64,000 nt of DNA from Trichobilharzia szidati (Eukaryota > Platyhelminthes > Trematoda > Strigeidida > Schistosomatidae). Under the pieces are notes generated by a model. That model was not told the DNA's origin. It was given only the letters and a program-made list of their open reading frames with translations, and searched no databases. How positions within the stretch are numbered: the first letter of the stretch is position 1; each line of letters opens with the position of its first letter. The DNA is taken from assembly GCA_944472155.2 (NCBI GenBank), contig OX235275.1, forward strand, positions 56,003,228-56,067,227. The letters are read 5' to 3'. Shown piece after piece: positions 31,034 through 42,559 of the stretch. The position numbers and the translations under genes are program-made.

Positions 31034-31386
31034 TGTAATGACAGGAGACAAAGGCCAGGCAATAGATCGTTTATTGAGAGAATCAAGAGATATTTATAGA
31101 TTTTTGTACTAATTATTATTAGCGTTATTGTTAGCAGAGAAGCAACGTCTTTTGATTGGTTGTTTTCTTGTTGAAGGTTATTCTGTACTGCTTGTGACCG
31201 TTTCTTAGAAAGTGAAGTCATATATTTAAGAATCGTACTTGCTCACGTTTAGTTTGCTGTGGTTGGTTGTTGAGTTCCTCAAGATTAGGCTTTGTTCTCG
31301 TTTTTACTCATGACCCCAATTCGGGACGTAAACATTTACGTAAATTGTTGTCTGCAACTTTTGGCTTGCAGCTAGCTCTCACCACA
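31034..31386 (-). mobile_element. Gypsy-like 5' LTR
   Basis: The minus-strand LTR begins TGTGGTGAGAGC and ends TCATTACA, about 353 bp, with a poly(A)-type CAATAAACGAT near its end. A PBS-like TTTGGTGTCGCTGCC follows immediately. Related copies: 38868-39005 and 55432-55776. It points toward SMARCB1. Confidence 0.8.
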
Positions 31387-31394
31387 CTACTACC

Positions 31395-31500
31395 TCCTTG
31401 CTGCATGGAGATGTAATTCATTGGATTAAGCTCTTGGTTTCCACCCAGCCGAAGGGTCATGGGTTCGAGTCCCACTCAATTCATTTCAGCGTAGAACTCA
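31395..31500 (+). mobile_element. tRNA-like SINE head
   Basis: ATTCATTGGATTAAGCTC and GGGTTCGAGTCCCA resemble pol III A and B boxes. The body is unclear. Confidence 0.4.
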
Positions 31501-32230
31501 TCACCAGCAGTTTATAGGGCTTTTCTCTGTACTGAAATAAAGTACTCGGTAAATGCATATATTTCGTACCAAAAAGTACAGGTTAAAAACAGAATTGGAA
31601 ACCACATGGACAGAAATTATTTCACTGTGAAGAAAAAAGCCAAATCGAACAAAATGGGCTCAAGTAAAGGGTAGTAGGAAGAAAGATATTATTAAAACGC
31701 AAAATCGGTACATTATGGTTACCGATGGATGCGTCACACGAACACATTGTTTTTGCGAGGGCTAGAATACTTAATGCCTGTATGCCTAGAGCGAAGCAGG
31801 TGGTTATCTCAAGAAGCGACTTTACACCCATCCACCCCCAAATCCTTGACTTGAAGTCTGATCTGCAAGGCAATGCACCAGCGTTCCCATGGTCTCCGGT
31901 GATGAAAACACGTTCATATCCCATTCGACTCCTTCAGATTCTGGAACCAATGAACACAGTTGGTTTTCAGCTCCTCCTAGGTAGACCTGTATGTTCACCA
32001 TTCCAGTTGTAAGCGCCAGACGTTCGTATTCGCCCCTTCACTTTTGTGAGGAACACCGATGCCAAGTGAAGGCAGTGGATAAAAATTACCTGACAGAGGC
32101 AATGAATATCTGGCCAAATGAGGACATTTTGAGAGGAAGACGGTGTCTACTCACCCTCGACCATATCAGGTTGTTTATGGAGAAGATAAAGGACAGACTA
32201 AAGTTTATTCAAATGTGTTGTTAAGTGCTA
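31500..32230. other. Unassigned sequence
   Basis: Frames of 95-100 codons on both strands (31622-32012) overlap and show no family signature. Confidence 0.4.
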
Positions 32231-32239
32231 ACAGATGAA

Positions 32240-32920
32240 AATTCAATATGTTTTTGTACTTCCCAATGATTAAAAAACACAAAAACGTCCCGATATTTAA
32301 AATAAAATGCTTGGAATGTGATGCAGTATACATCAAACAAAAGTCGTGAGAAATTAAGATGAGAAGGGATGAACACCGTAGAGCATCCTAGAAATCCAGT
32401 TGAACTAGAGAAGCTTGAAAAACCATCACCCATAAGTTGTCTACACGCTACAGAATCAGGCCACAAAAGTCATTTTGACAATATTGAAATAATCCAGAAA
32501 AATTTCAGAAATCACAAACAACGTCTCATATCAGCAGCACTTCATATCAAACGGAATCCGAATTGTCTGAATAGAAATGGTAGACTAAAACAGGATTTGA
32601 CCTGGTTGCAACAACCCCCTCCCTCAAAAAATGAGAAAATCAACATAAATGTGATTAGCAATTTCATTATGTAAACACAAACAGTTTTTATAATTCCATA
32701 CGCTTCTCAAATCCAACTATCTATAACATGGTTTTAGCAATTAGTCAACTTGACAACATAAAAATTACCACGCGCTGAAGAACTATGATTACGTTGCTGC
32801 ATATGTCAGCTGAGATTTTGTAAATTCTAGTTTAATGTTACTATTTTGAAACTAGGGAAACTTCAGTAAAGACAATATCTTTTTGCTTTTTCATCGGGAA
32901 GTACAAAAACATTTACAATA
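32240..32920 (+). mobile_element. Penelope-like fragment between inverted arms
   Basis: Short arms (GTTTTTGTACTTCCCAATGA at 32250 and its inverse near 32890-32915) enclose coding remnants: IFKIKCLECDAVYIKQKS (GIY-YIG start), RRDEHRRAS, then ATESGHKSHFDNIEIIQKNF and ALHIKRNPNCLNRNGRLKQD. One frame stays open at 32369-32674. Confidence 0.75.
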
Positions 32921-32924
32921 ATTA

Positions 32925-33475
32925 ATATCATATGCCGAATGCCCAAGTGTTTTTTCAAACTTAAAGGTGAATTTGGTTTTGATAGATAGACGAAGAAAAT
33001 GCATGGTAAACAGAAAATTTCTTACGGAAATTGAAGAGAAGACAGGACGTAAATAAAACTGTGTCACTGCAAGTGATTCTCAGTCATATTACCTACAATC
33101 TCAAGCCACAAGATTTAGTGATTGAGTGGATGTCACGCACGAAAACGAAAACAACTAGTTACTTACCACGGCTATCAATTAACCTGTAAATTTTTCCATG
33201 AGAAAAAATAAGGAAAACTATATAGCACTAAGCAAATACGTTACATGATTAGAACTCTGAGATTCAGAACGGTCCATGTTTAATCATTGATAAAAGAGTG
33301 TGTAACGTGTTCTTGCACACGACAGTTCAGCCTCACGGAAAAACAATCTAACAGCAAAAGACACCGTAAACCATTGATGCCCAACCACTGTCCGCATACT
33401 GAAACACGTGAAAACTTGGCACAGAGCACATCAGCTCATGTTGCCATACTTCAGGAAAGCATACAAAATTAGAAG
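32925..33475. other. Unassigned sequence
   Basis: No recognisable gene or repeat. Confidence 0.5.
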
Positions 33476-33479
33476 TATA

Positions 33480-34100
33480 AGACTGAGTTTTCCAGGTAGA
33501 ACTTTGCACAAAAGTGTAGCAGTTTAACTTGTCACACTTTATAAACCACAGAGAGGTGGCAAAAAGCAGAAATTCCATGGGAATATAACTAACAAAATCA
33601 GTGAGAATCTGATAGGCTTAGCAGTTCATGTAGAGTCAATGCATCTGCGTCATTAAGAATAATTCTCAGCCACATCCAACTATTAATTGTTACCCCCTTA
33701 AGGATTTCAGTCAAACATTCTGCACTTCTATATACGACTCAAACTAATAGTCAGAGAAATAGTGAGTCAGTATCACGCTTCGATGCGACTACACCTAACG
33801 CATCTCCAAACCGATTCTACTTCACCTAACATCTCCCGCTGAGGAAGGCGATGGTTCAGCATGCGTAATATATGTTCTAACCATCACAACTGATGGAGCT
33901 TCACAACCTCATCAACTGACTTCCTCTCCTTAACCAACAATATCCCTAACCTCCCTAATAATGACCACTTTGCACTACCGAACAGGAGACTAAACACATA
34001 CATCTACAGTCAAAGATAGCCTTTTAATTTTAACATTTAACAGCCATAACTTAGTCGTGCAGCTAAACGCATAGGACTGCTACATGTCATTCGGTAGATA
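33480..34100 (-). mobile_element. RTE-like LINE 2, strongly degenerate
   Basis: Follows the 11841-12715 copy through GTAGAACTTTGCACAAAAG, CATCTGCGTCATTAAG, CGCTGAGGAAGGCGATGG and GATGGAGCTTCACAACCTC. Coding is destroyed. Confidence 0.65.
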
Positions 34101-37100
34101 ACCGGATGCCACGCTGCCACTAAGGATGACTCCTTAATGAGTCTTTTGAAACCATTGTGAGATTTCGTCACTAACCACTACGTTGGGGGCTGATGCAAGC
34201 TTCACGAAAATATGTAAAGTCTACAATCGAGATTGGTTTCTGGACTGTCTATTCATTGGGACCTATCACCAGTTAGTAATAATAGCTTCTTCGATGAACG
34301 CTTTCAAGATGAAACTGTGTCGACTGAGATAACTACTTACAAAACTATTATTTTCTGCGTTATAATGCACGTTCTTTGACCCACCATTTTCAACCAACAG
34401 GGGAAAGGTTCACTCATTTCGCTAAATATTAAGAAATGATATCTTAAATAATGTTCATTTATATCAAAATCATGAATGAATGTAAAATAAACAATTGAAT
34501 ATTACTATCATGTCATATAAAAATACGACTAGTGATAAATCAACCTAGTTAACACTCTACAGCCCATTTAGGAATCTTACCAGAAGTAAACAAAGCACTT
34601 TATTAAAAATATATGGGAAATTGAACTTTAGCGCTAACGAAGTGCGAACGCACCAATGACCTTGAAGCACCTAGTCGGCAAGTTGGTAAAACTAGGTTAA
34701 TGATACCATATTTTAATTTCATCAAAAGCCTTTTGGTCACAGTAGCTGGAAGAAGTAAAGGTGTGAATGGCAACTTCAGAGTTGCAGAGAAAGCTGAGGC
34801 CTGGCTGAAGAAGTACGAAAAACCAAAACCCACTCACCTACGAAACCCAATGTTGCTGAAGTGTATTTCTTGGGTTTCTTAACCGAATTGACTTCCGATT
34901 TTTCATATCTCTTCGGCTTGGCCCCAGCTTTCTTGATAATTACGAAGCTATCGCTCAAACCCTTCCCACTTCCAGGTACTTTGACCGTAAGACATTTCCC
35001 TACACTGTAGCCGATAATACGGCGGATTAGTGACGTTTACCTATCGACGTCATAAATGCAGTTTGCAGCAGTGTTTCCCACTTACGCTAAAGTCAACGTG
35101 ATTCGTCGTAATAAAATAACGTTATAGTTCCGCTTTTTTCCGGGTGAGCATGAATGTTGGTGAACATTGAATCGATGTCCCGGTGGCGATGTCCAAAGAC
35201 CCTAACTATTCGTACTGGTTCTAACTTAGTTGAGGTCGACAAACCCCGGAGTGGTCCATCATTTCCTGGTTGGCAGAAGTCCAAAGCAATACGATCAGAA
35301 GTATTAATGCATATGATTTTGACGTTTATACAAAGACATTTTCAACTGTGAACTAGTTGGTCAAATTTCTGCATTGCTAACTTCGTCCTATTGGTTTGTT
35401 GCTGGTTTAGCTATAAACCTTTGACTTTCCGATCTGTATTTTATTATCAGTTGAACTGAAGTTCAAATAGTTATTAAGCGCTTGACTAGTGTTTTAAGTT
35501 TCTGGCAGTCAGCTTCTCACGACACGATTACTGATGGTTTCCAAAGTCCTCAGTTAGAAGGTGTTCCTGAGTCACGATAGCAAGTAGGGAAAGTGGAACA
35601 TGTCATGTGGAGTTTGGGTTGGCTAGACACCTTAGAACCTTTTGCTCTCTTTATAGAAATGGGACGTTTATCATTCCGTCTTTAAAACTTGTCAGCTTGC
35701 GTAGCCACATGGGATTGATACTTCTCAGCAAGGGAACTGGTGAGCTGGATAGTAAATGAGAGACGGAGAGTTTAGTAACTCACTTTAATATTAAAATGAA
35801 CGCAAAACAGCCGACCGATATCGTGTGTGGTGATAGAAGACAGCACTTGATTTTGCCCAGTGGTGGGCAGGTGAAGTGGGAGAAATCTACTCAAGCACAC
35901 AGAAGGACATTCCCCATTCAATAGAGAAAAAGGACCATACAAATCGTACAGAAATTGCAGTTCTTGCCTGGCTGCTTGTCTCGTCCTTATGTCTTCCTTA
36001 ATCATTGACCACGTCTGAGTGAAAGTAGTTTTCTATAAGTCCTACAAGATAATGTAACTGATTCGAGACTTTATAATTTCGGGTTATTGGTACTCGTGTC
36101 AGTATTTCTGTTGACATACCTGTGTCCACCATTTCACTTTTCACAGCGGTGTCTTCACCTCCAACTTGACCAATACTTGTTTCTACATTCTAGAATGTCT
36201 GATGTACTATATCATCAGGTAAATCATTAGACGACATACTATGAGGAACATTTACCATTTAGTTTTCCTGTGCGGCACTATCTTTGGCATGAGGTTAAGT
36301 CAGGTGCAGGCCGAATGTTGGTGAAGGGTGCTGAAGAGCCGGTTTCTTTCCAGACAGCACGAAATTCCTATATTCTTAAGCAGAATTCAACTTAAATAGC
36401 ATCGAACATGAGTATTTGCAGATTTTCTACGAAGATGAAAAACCTGGCGGTCTGTTAATGACATATCACAAGTTTGTAGAATTGAAGTTCCAAGCTTTGC
36501 ACTAGGCTCTCTGTTTGGTGTGTCATAAACCAAGACATTACCTGGGGACATGATCTTAACAGCCACTGCAGCCAAAAAGTCCAGTAAGCTCTCAGTGTCG
36601 AGAAGTGATCCTGGGCAAACATCTTGTGATGGGTCACACAGCTGGATGAAAGGCTTAATACTACTGAATTTTTTCTGTTGGTCTACAGTGGATTTATAAA
36701 TTATCAATAATTAATTTGTACTGCCAGCCACATTGTCAGTTGGTTCTCCTGTTAGGTTATATCCCATAACTGTAGGTGTGTCTTTTCATCGAAGTGTAAA
36801 ATCATCAGAAGAACTGGGATTTTAGATGAGTGACGAGCATCAGCCTCCAACTGATTTACAGTACTCATATGTTGGTTAGACTTGATCACTATTAAAAACA
36901 AGGATTACTTTAATTTCTCAGGAAGTTTGAAGGATGTAAAACTGCTTCTGTATTATCGAATTGAGAAAAACAAATAGCTTTGAACAGGAAAGTAAAACGT
37001 CGGGTTTTCATTCAACTCTTGTACGTGAGACGAAAAATCCTTTAGATCTAGTTGATAAAAAACTGTGTGGGAGGACTTGGGGTAGATGATTCGACGAGTG

Positions 37101-38305
37101 ACTACTATTATAGTCCCAAGTAATGGAATACACTCGTAGAACATGGACATGTATGTCGCTCGGAATGCAACTAATATCCGAAAATTATAGCGCCTCTAAA
37201 ACGCAGTATTAAATGTCCACTCGGATGATTTAAGTGATTAAGGAACTCGGAAGGATGGAATGAGCAGCAAGTAGGATCTATATCTTCTCTATGATTTGCT
37301 AGGCTTTCTTTATCCACTGAATAGTGAATTCCCTCCTGTTTGTTTTAGTAGGCATTCCCGCTTCACTATCCCTTCGCCGTGCTTTCGGAAGTAAAGGTTC
37401 ATAAACACCACTGGCCTTCTCTCAATAATAAAGGTCATTGGTCGATAATTTGAGTAACCATTTTGGTAGAAAAGTCAGTTTCTAAAGGATCAGTTGAAAA
37501 AAGGGTCCACGCGGAAAAGGAACCCTTGTAGTGCACGAATTTAATAAATATGGAGGGATACTGCTTTTGGCTTATGTGCGTTGCTTTGCCCCTTGAGTCT
37601 CGTTTAGAGTTTCTGTAATATAAGTGAAATTATGTCAAAGAAAGTATCCACTTCGTGCATCTCATTTCCTTCGAGTACTTTCAGACCTTTCGATGAAATA
37701 AAATAATGGTTATCATAATTATCTCCGATGCCAATTTTATTAAGGAGACTGGTTTCAGACATTCTGCAGTCAATGGTGGCGTCTATTGGACGATTGTCGA
37801 CCTCAATTATTAGCAGTGTTTCGTCTGAATCGGTGCATAATTTAAGTCGAACTATTCTCACCACTGATTGGCCGAACTCCAGAAACTTCAGTGTTGGTAT
37901 TCACTGGTGAATTATCCCCATGATTTTCATCGATACGACGACAATCTATAGTTGTTGCATTAACCGCGCATGAAATGAAGTATGAACTATATATGTGCGT
38001 CAAACTACCTGTAAATTCTAGTCTTGTAACGCCATTTGCATACGTTTGCGCAACGTACAGAATCCTCAGAGTAATTTATTGCATAATATCTTCCTCCAAT
38101 CTGGGGTTTTCAGGTAAAATAGCAATCTGTAGTATATCAGGTTACTTACTGCTGTGAGCCCAAAAGTACATAGTAATCCCTTAGCTTTGTCCATCACCTC
38201 CAAGAAATACGCACCGATAGTTCGAAAGTCAAGGTTTTAACTTAGGTTGTAATCAGCACATGTGATTTGGATATGATGGAAGAGATTTGTGGCTCAGGTG
38301 GATGA
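34100..38305. other. Long unassigned stretch
   Basis: No family signature in either strand. Short frames at 36387-36707 and 37604-37864 (minus) and 34700-34882 (plus) look unlike host exons and carry no motif I recognise. Old LTR or Penelope remnants are plausible but unproven. Confidence 0.4.
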
Positions 38306-38310
38306 TTTTG

Positions 38311-38856
38311 GTGTGGTTGTGTTCTCTGAGCTGGATAGTTAATTTGCGAAGCTTTCATCACCCTACTAGGTGACATCTTCAGCATATACTTCAGTTTGAA
38401 GTGAGCTTTTAGATTTCTCCACGAGTTTATTAATCATCTCTCCCAGTGACCTTGGATGTAATTGGTTGTTTTTGTGCGTTTTCACACCTTCTAAGCTGCT
38501 TGTATTGGAACTGATCGCTTCTTTGACTTGAACTTTGACCCTTTGTGTGTAGGGTTTCTTTCTTGCCGGTTGATAAATTTTGTCAATCTCGATTGAGATC
38601 GGGTGTGAAATCTCACACACAAAGGGTCAAAGTTCAAGTCAAAGAAACAGTCAGTTCCAATACAAGCAGCTTAGAAGGTGTGAAAACGCACAAAAACAAC
38701 CAATCACATCCAAGGTCACTGGGAGAGATGATTAATAAACTCGTGGAGAAATCTAAAAGCTCACTTCAAACTGAAGTATATGCTGAAGATGTCACCTAGT
38801 AGGGTGATGAAAGCTTCACAAACTAACTACCCAGCTCAGAAAACACAACCACATCA
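38311..38856. repeat. Near-perfect coding palindrome
   Basis: Arms of about 245 bp (38311-38556 and 38608-38856) around a 50-bp spacer. In the best 195 bp I count four differences. Each arm, read outward, encodes the same peptide ending EMINKLVEKSKSSLQTEVYA then EDVT and stop. It is followed at once by a partial Gypsy-like LTR. A weak third copy of the outer part is at 46205-46310. Confidence 0.8.
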
Positions 38857-38867
38857 AAAAGGAAAAC

Positions 38868-39005
38868 AACCAATCAGAAGATGTTGCTTCTCTGCTAACA
38901 ATAACGCCAATAATAATATACATGAAAATCTATAAATATCTGTTGATTTTCTCAATAAACGATCTGTTGCCTGGCCCTTGTCTGGTGCCTTTTGTTGTGA
39001 GTTAT
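38868..39005 (+). mobile_element. Partial Gypsy-like LTR (3' half)
   Basis: Matches the minus LTR at 31034-31386: AACAACCAATCAGAAGATG, TTGCTTCTCTGCTAACAATA, TCAATAAACGATCTGTTGCC. The terminal CA is not preserved. Confidence 0.7.
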
Positions 39006-42000
39006 TTTGGGGGAGACAGTTATATTTAGCTAATGAATCTTGAATGGAGCCTTAAGCGACCAAACGAGTGACACTACCCATCCAACGCTGCATAAACTTT
39101 ATTCGAACACCTATGTAATCTCGATATATTGATATGATAAAGCGTGTGTTTGTGGTTGTACTATTTGGTAAAGTGATTCTCTAAAATCATGCATTTGGGG
39201 GCTGTTTTACTGGATATATGTCAAGAATTCGGATGGATGATTTTAGAGAATAAAATCGGCTAGTTACGCTACTTGAATGACTTTGAACTAGTTTCCAATC
39301 AGCTTCACCTGGATATACCTCTCAAGATCCTTGTGTGGCCACCTATCTGGTCAGACCCGGGGTTTCAGTCACACTACCTGCCGACTCTTTAGCCTGGCCT
39401 GCTCAACTTGGAGGCCAGGCCTTCCTTAGCACTACCCCATCTAGTGAATACAGAATACAGCTATCACGGCCGCTCACAGGTGTATTTATTAGCGATTGTG
39501 GGAATGAATTATGCAGTCACACAGTCACACCATAACGCCGCCACCGAGCTCTTGTCCCTCGAAAATTGTATTGACTTCCGTGTGCTTCAGTTTCCACGGT
39601 TAAGCGAACTAATCGTTGACGGTTAAACGACCTAGGTTCAGTCGACTCAGCCAATTTCTTTTGTCCCATACACGTTAATGTTGGTCTCTAAATGATTAAT
39701 CTGAAACAGAAATGATCATTGCCTCCTATGTTACTCGCATAGGTCATAAGTGTCAAAGATCGGGAATAGTTAATGACATCACTACTTACAATCAGGCCTA
39801 CTTTTGGTACGTATCCTGAAGAATAAGTGAGTTGCGGAGTTTCATAGGCAAGAAGAGACAATATTGTTTGTATGGTTACATAAGCAGTGTTACTTGGAGT
39901 CCATCGTGGACTTTCTGAGGGTCCGGTGAACACAATAAAGTGGTAATGTGTCCAATGGATGCATGAAAATATAATGAGAAAGATGTTACACCCAAAGGTC
40001 AGAGTGCAAAAATTATGTGAATAAGAAGCGGAAGGTAAATAGGGTTGGTAGTGCGCGTGCCGCTGTGCCTGTCTGAAATACCAAGCCCATGCCACGTACT
40101 TGTAGCGAGACAGTCCATACTCAAAAGCCGATCTTCAGTCATTTTTCCTCTTGTTGTGCTTTTCGCTCCTACCATCTACAAGCCTGTTCGGCTTCTTGTC
40201 AAGATGCTACCCATTGGGCCCTACAGAAATTCGTGAGACATCTTACAGGTCAGCTTGTCTTATGGGTTCTAATTTTTTAGATCTTTGAATTCACTCCTCA
40301 CTTAAATATCACTTACCTACTTCACAATAATCTTTTTATTTAAGCACTATTATACTCTACTTTATGCTGACTACCTGGGCCTTTGTTGAAGCTAAAATTT
40401 GCTCTTTGTTCATATTTGTTGCTTGCCCAAAGTCTGGTTGTTTTGATTAAAACTCAATAGCACCAATGTTTGAACAAAGCTATGTCTTCATCGAAAACGT
40501 GATAGTTTCCATGCTTAGACCAATATGGTTAGCATGAAACATTGCAAATGTAAATTATCATTTCAAGTACTATAAAGGTTCTTCTCCTTGTATTTATCTT
40601 GTAAATATACTTCTAATAATGTATTATTATTCATAATCACATTTTATACCATTTTGCAGCTGCGCAGAATTTTCTCCTCTTCCTGAAATAGCGTACAATC
40701 ACGTGGCGGCGTAGCACTCACCCAGATGTACGCTCTTCACTTGTTGACCACAACGATCAGCAGGAAACGGAACGAAGTTTGAGTTGTCGCTCAACTTTGG
40801 TGGTGACCTTAGGAAACGGTTTACAATTTAACATTTATAAGAACTTGTTCTGATTGCTTGTACAAGAATTGAACAATTCAAACTTTTGAAAAAGTATCAA
40901 TTTATGATACTTTAGGATTGTAATTTATAACATTACTGATCGTGCCTGTAAAAATGGCATGCATTTCTTGTAAACTTACCCGTTTATAAGAAATATAAAT
41001 TATTACTATTAAGCCAGTAGCCTTAGCGAGAGGTAGTGCCATCCTACAGGAGAAAGTTGTCTGCATGTGCCCTCATCCCCAGAGCTGTTGATCAGCTGAC
41101 ACCACAGTCGCAATATTCGAAAAGCTAGGTCATGAAGAGGTGGCTCTCTTTTATGGATTATTTTGTGACCATCTCTGTCATGCTCGTGAGATTCCTTTTC
41201 TGTGCCTAGTATTTACTGTCATTCAGGAGCAGACGGAATCTCTCAAGAAGAACTGGAAACAGACAGAGAGAAGTCAGAGGTTATCCTCACAGCTCTGTTG
41301 CTGGAAGTCTGGAAGGAGAGCTACTTAGTGATTGAAATAGAGGTTGCTTTGTCAAACTATCAGAGAAGAGTTAGGTTTCACGTGCATTAAGCCCTGCTTA
41401 CTCTACAGTGGTGCCACTGAAAAGTCGGACACACTTGGAAGGCAAATTTCACTATGGGATCCAACGACTAGACAATGGCAGATAGGATGAATTGAAATCA
41501 GCCAGTAGGCTCCGATGCCAATCTCTGTCTTTGTAGCTCCGTGCCCGCAGATACCATAACAACAGGCTTTTGCAGCAGCTTTAGGACATTGAATGGAGAA
41601 TGTCTGTAAATCTGCAGGTACTTCGAATAGGCGGCTCTGTACTCTATATCCTAATATGTTTCCGACTTGACCGTTTTAATTATTCATAAAAGACTTCTCG
41701 TACAATCTAGGCTTCGTAGCTGTGCTTAGAGTCAATTACACTAATATTTAGAGAGCTATTAGCGGTTTGGATGACTTAGGAAAGCTACAGATAGACTCGA
41801 GAACGTTAGAAGTCTGGGTAAATGTCAATGAAATATTCTTGAGTTTCGGTATTGTGGCAAGATCACCTTATTTTGTCGACCCTATCAATGTGTTATTTTG
41901 TGGACAGTCTTTAAACCTCTACTGATTCATTGGTTAAAAGACTTAATTTTATCAACCTTCCATCGAAAATTTCATTCTTAATAACTTATATCTCCTCTGT

Positions 42001-42155
42001 TACTCTACCTTGAACCTAAGCTAAGAGTTTGAAGTCTCTCTTGAGATGTGAAGCGATGGTGTGGGCCTCCATGTATGATAGCACACAGGTATTATGGGAA
42101 ATTAGGAAGAGTTCTGGTTATGAAGAAAATAAAGGACAAATTCAGCGAAGAAAGT
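39006..42155. other. Long unassigned stretch
   Basis: Contains a 136-codon open minus frame (40095-39688) without a recognisable domain, and a GC-richer patch at 39330-39640. No host exon recognised. Confidence 0.4.
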
Positions 42156-42199
42156 TTTCTTTATTGACGAAATCATCCTCACAGGCTGTACAGTAGTAT

Positions 42200-42520
42200 T
42201 TATATTTACCAAAAATGTTTCGCAGTCCACAGCCGACAAATGATCAATGGATGTGTGAGGATTAAACTGCCACTTCAATGTATGTTTATAAATTCACCTA
42301 TGCATGTGGAGCTAGTTATATTGGCCGCACAAAGCGCACGCTTTCCGAAAGCATCTCTGAACATTATTCGACATGGTTAACAAAGGGACAATGCAGCTAT
42401 CACAAACAACAAATTCTCCTTCAAATCTAACCAGCCTCCCTATTCCTTCTGGATTCACCAAAGCTACGGAACATGACTGGTGTGACTGACCACACAGAGC
42501 CATAGAGGAGGCTTGGAACT
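42200..42520 (+). mobile_element. Penelope-like GIY-YIG endonuclease remnant
   Basis: The plus strand reads MYVYKFTYACGASYIGRTKR, then TLSESISEHYSTWLTKGQ: a well-preserved GIY-YIG start (VYKF...YIGRT). It breaks up after about 40 residues. Confidence 0.8.
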
Positions 42521-42559
42521 TTCTTTCCGCAAACAAGTTAGTGGTGTAAAGGAACTGAT

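Noticed and set aside
34603..34958. Overlapping frames of 60-76 codons on both strands
   Set aside because: No family signature and mutual overlap; treated as chance or decayed repeat.
39688..40095. 136-codon open minus-strand frame
   Set aside because: Long for this AT-rich DNA, but no domain, no convincing splice context and no resemblance to a known protein; left unassigned.
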